Positions 7,707-11,522 of a stretch of DNA of 11,522 nucleotides are shown here, piece by piece. Every line of letters starts with the position of its first letter. Within the stretch, counting starts at the first letter, position 1. Both the position numbers and the translations under genes were made by a program. The stretch is from the NCBI GenBank assembly GCA_031258055.1, contig JAIRNM010000115.1, positions 1-11,522 of the forward strand, given 5' to 3'. Below the pieces are notes generated by a model. It saw only the letters and a program-made list of their open reading frames with translations, was not told the DNA's origin and did not search any database. The stretch comes from Bifidobacteriaceae bacterium. Lineage in GTDB: Bacteria; Actinomycetota; Actinomycetes; Actinomycetales; WQXJ01.

Positions 7707-9185
7707 TCAAGCCCGGCCCTGGTCGAGTTTGACCACCCGCTGAGCGCAGGCCGCTAACAAGTCGCGGTCGTGCGTTGCCACCAGAACGGTCCGGCCAGAC
7801 GCGGCCAACTCCTTGATCCCCGACGCCACCTGCGACATGTGTGCTAGGTCCAGGCCGCTGGTTGGCTCATCAAGGGCCACTATGGGACGTTCCTGCGCCA
7901 GCGCCGCCGCGATCGCCAAGCGTTGCCGTTCCCCGGATGAGAGGGTCAAAGGATGTCTGTCCACCAGATGGCCGAGGTCCAAGCGGTCGAGGATCGCCTG
8001 GACGGAATCGGCCGGTAACCGCCGTTCGGCCAGCCGCAACTCGCCCTGGACGGTGTCGGCGAAGAGCTGGCGGCTGACCTCTTGCCCAACCAAGGCGACC
8101 CGCCCCAGCCGCTGCCGGGCGCGCCACACCTCGCCATCCACACGCAACTGGCCGCGCCCACCGCCAGCGACTCCTGCCAGCCAGCGCAGCAGGGTTGTCT
8201 TGCCGGAGCCGTTCGCGCCGGTCAGAGCGACCGTTTCGCCCTTCAGGAAGTCCAGACGGTCGATGCCGAGCACCTGCCTGGCCCGTTTGCGCCGACCTCG
8301 GTGGGGGCGCCAGTAGGCAACGTCCCGCAGTTCAATCCGGTCGCTCGCCGGGTCGACCGGCGGCGGGCTGAGCGGCGATTGGTCAGTCGCCCAGCTAGGG
8401 TGTTGGCCGGATTCGAGCGGCCGCAAGCCCAGGTCAGCGAAGGCTTGTGGCGCCAGGGCCCGAGCTTCGGAGGCGGTCAATCGGTGCGTGACGCGCCCAG
8501 CCTTGAGGATGATGAAGCGGTCTGCCGCCGCTGCCAGGTAGGCGAGCCGGTGTTCGGCCACCAAGATAGCTTTGCCCTGGGCCTTCCAGCGGGCAATGAA
8601 TTCGGCTAAACGAGCCGTTGAAGGCGGATCAAGGTTGGCGGACGGCTCGTCCAGCACCAGCACCGATGGAGACAGGGCCTCGACTGCCGCGCAGACGACC
8701 CGTTGCTTCTGGCCGCCAGACAAGGCGAAAACAGATCGGTCCAGGAGTCCTGCCAGGTCCCAATCGGCGGTGACTTGGGCGACGCGCTCCGCCGCTTGAC
8801 CAGGCGGGACGGCTAGGTTCTCGCAGCCGAAGGCGAGTTCGGAAGCGACATCGGTAGTAAAGAACTGCGTTCTGGGGTCTTGGAAAACCGATCCAACCCG
8901 CCGGGCCAGGAGGGCGGTCGGAGTGGAAGCGGGATCCAGGCCACTGACCCGGATCTTGCCTGTGGCAACGCCGCGACCGGCCAGTAGTCCGTTGACCAAG
9001 CGAGTGACAGTGGTCTTGCCACAGCCGGAGGCTCCTGCCAGGACCACCACCTCTCCGGCCGCCACATTAAGGCTCACGCCGTCCAAGGCTAGGGGCAGCT
9101 TGGCGCCTGGCTCCGCTAGGTCCGGATCGCCGTAGCGGAAGGAGACGTCTTGCAGGTCAATCATGGCTCGGCTCGCGGCTTTCAC
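7707..9185 (-). CDS. ECF transporter ATPase, two fused ATP-binding domains (EcfA-EcfA')
   Basis: 492 residues with two complete ABC ATPase domains in one chain, powering an energy-coupling factor importer from the cytoplasmic face. Domain 1 (about 8-245): Walker A GASGCGKTT 51-59, Q-loop Gln102, signature LSGGQ 155-159, Walker B VLVLDE 175-180, His212. Domain 2 (about 283-492): Walker A GANGSGKTT 323-331, Gln368, signature LSSGE 415-419, Walker B IVALDE 435-440, His472. A polar, Pro-rich linker lies at about 258-282. All catalytic residues are present in both halves. The GTG at 9185 overlaps the EcfT stop as GTGA; an ATG at residue 8 (9164) is an alternative start that would remove seven poorly conserved residues. 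Neither has a good ribosome site, which fits translational coupling. It is the last gene of the S-T-AA' operon. YkoD is a known ATPase of the same fused design. Confidence 0.92.
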   Translation of the reverse strand: MKAASRAMIDLQDVSFRYGDPDLAEPGAKLPLALDGVSLNVAAGEVVVLAGASGCGKTTVTRLVNGLLAGRGVATGKIRVSGLDPASTPTALLARRVGSVFQDPRTQFFTTDVASELAFGCENLAVPPGQAAERVAQVTADWDLAGLLDRSVFALSGGQKQRVVCAAVEALSPSVLVLDEPSANLDPPSTARLAEFIARWKAQGKAILVAEHRLAYLAAAADRFIILKAGRVTHRLTASEARALAPQAFADLGLRPLESGQHPSWATDQSPLSPPPVDPASDRIELRDVAYWRPHRGRRKRARQVLGIDRLDFLKGETVALTGANGSGKTTLLRWLAGVAGGGRGQLRVDGEVWRARQRLGRVALVGQEVSRQLFADTVQGELRLAERRLPADSVQAILDRLDLGHLVDRHPLTLSSGERQRLAIAAALAQERPIVALDEPTSGLDLAHMSQVASGIKELAASGRTVLVATHDRDLLAACAQRVVKLDQGRA

Positions 9186-9928
9186 TTCCCGGCAGCCGGG
9201 TCGATGGGCGTCCAGGGGGCGAGAGCCCAGATCGCGATGACAGTCAGCGCGGCGGTCAGCACCAGCCAGTCGGCGGGGCCAAAGCCGATCCGGGCCAGGC
9301 TGGTTCGCTCCACGGTCCGGTCCAAGCCACGAGCGAGAGCGGCCGTGGTCAATTCGTCGCCAATCGCGACCGCTCGCATAGTTAGTGGCACCAACCGGTA
9401 TTCAAGCCAGGTGTGGGGCTTGACCGCCCCCAACCGCAATCCGCGTGAGCGCAGCGCTTCTGAGATCCCGGAGGACTCCTGCGCCAAGGTCGGTAGGAAC
9501 CGCATCACCACCGCAAAGGGGATCGTGAAAGAGGCCGGAAGGTGCAGGCGGCGCAAAGCGGCGATGAACTGCGAGACGGTGGTGGTGGAGATTACATAAC
9601 AGCCCATCAGCACGACCGGCCAGAACCGGGCCATTAGGTTGACCAGGCCGACGAGCGGCATCGCCCAACCGACCGGTGGTAGCCAGGCGTAAACCATCAG
9701 GCCGACCGTCGTCACCACTACGGCGCTGGCCGACCAAAGCCACGCTCCTTCGGCCGCCAACAGGACCGCGAGCAGGACGGTCACCGCAACGCGGGCAGCG
9801 GCGCCGGAACCAGAGAAGGCCGCGCCTAGGCCAATGGTGTTGACCGCGATGAAGAACGCCAGCTTTGAACGCGGATCGAGGTGAGTACGAGGGCGGCCGG
9901 TGTAAGCCAAGCCAACCGAAACGGGCAC
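9182..9928 (-). CDS. ECF transporter transmembrane component (EcfT)
   Basis: 248 residues, typical for EcfT, the membrane scaffold that couples the two ATPase domains to the substrate-binding S component. Hydrophobic segments near 23-38, 46-60, 66-84, 89-115, 132-146 and 220-238 fit a polytopic protein. The two short coupling-helix motifs of the family are visible: RSRG at 160-163 and ARG at 199-201, in the cytoplasmic helices that dock into the ATPases. The start is a GTG one base after the TAA stop of the S component, so the genes are clearly in one operon; upstream AAGG is too close to be a strong ribosome site and reinitiation is likely. The 3' end overlaps the ATPase gene by 4 nt. Confidence 0.88.
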   Translation of the reverse strand: MPVSVGLAYTGRPRTHLDPRSKLAFFIAVNTIGLGAAFSGSGAAARVAVTVLLAVLLAAEGAWLWSASAVVVTTVGLMVYAWLPPVGWAMPLVGLVNLMARFWPVVLMGCYVISTTTVSQFIAALRRLHLPASFTIPFAVVMRFLPTLAQESSGISEALRSRGLRLGAVKPHTWLEYRLVPLTMRAVAIGDELTTAALARGLDRTVERTSLARIGFGPADWLVLTAALTVIAIWALAPWTPIDPAAGK

Positions 9929-9929
9929 C

Positions 9930-10526
9930 TTAGGCGAGTCCGGCCGGACGGAAATGCTTGCGGGTTAACGCCCGGCCCAGGAAGGCGCCGCCGACGGCGC
10001 CAACGGCAATCATCACGATCATGACCCAGAACATCCAAGGAGGGGTCAAATTCACCAAAGTATCCACCCAAGCGGAGTCGTGCCGCTTGCCAATACGGCT
10101 GATGAAACTCTGGCGCAGGAAGAACAGCGGTACCACCATGCCGATCAGCATCTCTGAGAACACCACGTAGGCCACCAGGGTGAAGGTAAACCGCCTATAG
10201 TCGCCGGCCTTAGCGATCAGGTCAGCGGCGGGCGCTAGAACGGCGGCGAGCACCAGCATCACCCACGATTGGCCGGTCAGGAAGACCAATGCGGCGGCCA
10301 GTACGCCCATGATCGTGATCTGCCCAAAGGTCTTGACGCGGGCCGCGAACAGCATGAAAGGAACGCCGCAGACGAACGGGATGTAGAGCGGCCCGAGCAC
10401 TTGGAGGATCGGCACCAAAGCGCCTAGCTGCCCAAATACGGCCAAAACAACTACGTAGAGCGCAGTGAAAACGCCGGTTTCGATCAGGGCTCGGGTGCCA
10501 GTCTTACTCTCGACGCTTTGCTCCAT
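9930..10526 (-). CDS. ECF transporter S component, Trep_Strep / MptS-like family
   Basis: 198 residues. This is the membrane protein that captures the transported compound. The start is ATG 10526, fixed by an excellent AGGAGGT (plus-strand 10533-10539) 6 nt upstream; a longer open frame reaching back to 10826 is rejected because its added 100 residues are non-hydrophobic and have no ribosome site. After a short polar N-terminus (residues 1-12) there are about five to six hydrophobic segments. The features recalled from the Trep_Strep family are an early LGPLYIPFVCGVPFMLFAARV (around 42-62), the TGQSWVM segment near 83-89, and LTPPWMF before the last helix. The C-terminus, KHFRPAGLA, is also typical. 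The family's ligand is not established to my knowledge, so the substrate is unassigned. As first gene of the operon it dedicates the EcfT-AA' module to this substrate (group I ECF). Confidence 0.85.
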   Translation of the reverse strand: MEQSVESKTGTRALIETGVFTALYVVVLAVFGQLGALVPILQVLGPLYIPFVCGVPFMLFAARVKTFGQITIMGVLAAALVFLTGQSWVMLVLAAVLAPAADLIAKAGDYRRFTFTLVAYVVFSEMLIGMVVPLFFLRQSFISRIGKRHDSAWVDTLVNLTPPWMFWVMIVMIAVGAVGGAFLGRALTRKHFRPAGLA

Positions 10527-10846
10527 ACCCAGACCTCCTGTTCGATGCTCCCGCGACGTTTTGGCATCAGTTAGAGTCGGCGGGATAACCCGCGCGATTC
10601 TACACTGCGCCGACCTTGGAGATGGCCCTGGTCTGACAGGCAAGACACAAGCCCGGATGGACGTCCTCGGAGGACCATGCGCGGTCGGGAGGCAGTAAGC
10701 ACCCGAGGTCAAGTCTTTAGTCCGGCTGTGATGAGTGGGACGCCAACCGAAACGCCGCTGCGTCGCCAGACTGGGCCCGGATGGGGTGGGCAGTATTGTG
10801 GTGGCGGCAAGGGCAGGCGAACTCACCCCGCGCGGCTAGGAGCCTA
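10527..10846. promoter_or_regulatory. Divergent intergenic region between ECF operon and response regulator
   Basis: 320 nt with no supportable gene. On the minus strand a good -10, TAGAAT, lies at plus-strand 10602-10597, which would place an ECF transcription start near 10590 and a leader of roughly 63 nt; the matching -35 is poor. Two perfect palindromes are present: GCGGG-ATAA-CCCGC at 10580-10593, overlapping the predicted start, and GTCCTC-G-GAGGAC at 10663-10675, about 60 nt upstream of the -10. The 10-mer GCCCGGATGG occurs at 10651-10660 and again at 10775-10784. A possible plus-strand -10 for the regulator gene, TATTGT (10794-10799), has no good -35. No riboswitch fold was recognised. 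Confidence 0.4.
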
Positions 10847-11522
10847 ATGACGGATCGACCAAAGATTGACTGCTTGGTGGTCGATGACGAGGCGGCGCTC
10901 TCCGAGGCGACCGTCGAGTACTTCACAATGCTTGGCACCAGTGCCGCCTGGGTGAAAGACGCCGCTGGCGCGCTGGCTTTTCTGGCGAATCACGATGTCG
11001 GCTTGGTGCTACTTGACATCAACTTGGAGGGAGAATCGGGCTTCTCGCTTTGCCGCCGCTTGCGCCGCGACAGTGATGTGCCGATCCTGTTCATCTCTGC
11101 CCGTGGTGGCGGCGACGATGACATCCTCTTAGGCCTCGGTGTGGGCGGCGATGATTACATCGCCAAGCCGTATTCCTTGGCTGTCCTGCACGCCAAGGTT
11201 CAAGCGGTGCTGCGGCGAATCGGCCGCGCTGGCGGCCCGGGCCATGCTCGCGGCCCGGTCTACTTCAGTGGTCTCAACGGCGGCGGACCGAACTCGGGTA
11301 GCCCCGCGCGAGCGGCCAGCCCGGAAATCCGCGCCGACGAATTCTCCTTCGGGCGGATCACGGTCCGCTTCAGCTTGGAGCGCGCCTTCGGCCCGACCGG
11401 AGCCCTTGCCTTGACACAGGTCGAATATGGCTTACTGGCCCGCTTGGCGGCACAGCCCGGCCAGGCGGTCCCCAAACGGGAACTATTCAAGGCGGTCTGG
11501 GGGCACACCGCCGTTGCCGATG
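10847..11522 (+). CDS. OmpR/PhoB-family response regulator (partial, 3' end outside window)
   Basis: 225 residues are visible, then the window ends inside the DNA-binding domain. The start is ATG 10847, 4 nt after AGGAG (10838-10842). The receiver domain (1 to about 120) has all the expected residues: acidic pair Asp13-Asp14, phosphoacceptor Asp57 in LLDINLEG, Ser84 and Lys107 (AKPYS). A Gly/Ser/Pro-rich linker of about 35 residues (121-157) follows, longer than usual. The C-terminal winged-helix domain begins around 158, with LTQVEYGLLARLAAQPGQAV and KRELFKAVWG matching the Trans_reg_C recognition region. It is a phosphorylation-controlled transcription factor; its histidine kinase is not in view and may lie just downstream. 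Divergence from the ECF operon makes that operon a candidate target, by inference. Confidence 0.9.
   Translation, partial: MTDRPKIDCLVVDDEAALSEATVEYFTMLGTSAAWVKDAAGALAFLANHDVGLVLLDINLEGESGFSLCRRLRRDSDVPILFISARGGGDDDILLGLGVGGDDYIAKPYSLAVLHAKVQAVLRRIGRAGGPGHARGPVYFSGLNGGGPNSGSPARAASPEIRADEFSFGRITVRFSLERAFGPTGALALTQVEYGLLARLAAQPGQAVPKRELFKAVWGHTAVAD

Noticed and set aside
7813..9135. Several plus-strand open frames of 70-175 codons across the ECF ATPase gene
   Set aside because: They are antisense shadows of a high-GC gene with all ABC motifs on the minus strand.
10707..10712. Minus-strand TTGACC as a -35 for the ECF operon
   Set aside because: The sequence 17 nt downstream (CCCGAC) does not resemble a -10.
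10527..10826. 100-residue N-terminal extension of the ECF S component
   Set aside because: Not hydrophobic, no ribosome site at 10826, and AGGAGGT 6 nt before ATG 10526 fixes the start.
1..11522. CRISPR arrays, tRNA or rRNA genes, insertion sequences, phage attachment sites
   Set aside because: No regularly spaced repeats, no cloverleaf or rRNA-like sequence, and no transposase or integrase reading frame was recognised.

Overview
The window looks like chromosomal DNA from a high-GC Gram-positive actinobacterium, most likely class Actinomycetia. The PNPase is of the actinobacterial GpsI type, and the order rpsO – pnp/gpsI – M16 zinc protease is the one known from mycobacteria. G/C-ending codons and GTG starts are frequent. 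The species cannot be named from the sequence. Two genes at the left edge (a polytopic membrane protein and a Tat-exported flavoprotein) resemble a module best known from gut Coriobacteriia, so a host-associated anaerobe or facultative anaerobe is plausible; that is inference.

Layout. (1) Positions 1-595, minus strand: N-terminal 198 residues of a multi-pass membrane protein, probably a LuxR-type membrane regulator whose DNA-binding end lies outside the window. (2) 596-892: divergent intergenic region with several dyads built on a GGGTGAA-like motif. (3) 893-2623, plus: Tat-exported, lipobox-bearing FAD oxidoreductase of the fumarate reductase / ketosteroid dehydrogenase superfamily. Tyrosines sit where fumarate reductases carry catalytic arginines. 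(4) 2771-6938, plus: rpsO, then after a structured 272-nt leader pnp, then a pepR-like M16 peptidase overlapping pnp by 4 nt. (5) 7064-7651, plus: hemG, a menaquinone-linked protoporphyrinogen dehydrogenase, which is unusual for an actinobacterium. (6) 7707-10526, minus: a compact group I ECF transporter operon in the order S component (Trep_Strep/MptS-like) – EcfT – fused double EcfA ATPase. (7) 10847-11522, plus: an OmpR-family response regulator, cut by the right edge and divergent from the ECF operon. The 320-nt gap between them holds two perfect palindromes.

How the parts may work together. The left module reads as a sensor/regulator next to the extracytoplasmic reductase it may control. 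HemG uses the quinone pool, so this cell probably makes haem and has menaquinone-linked redox chemistry that could also feed a respiratory reductase. The ECF operon imports an unidentified small molecule, and the divergent response regulator is a candidate for its control. The rpsO-pnp-pepR block is housekeeping, with leader RNA structure suggesting post-transcriptional control. I found no rRNA, tRNA, CRISPR array, insertion sequence or convincing intrinsic terminator.
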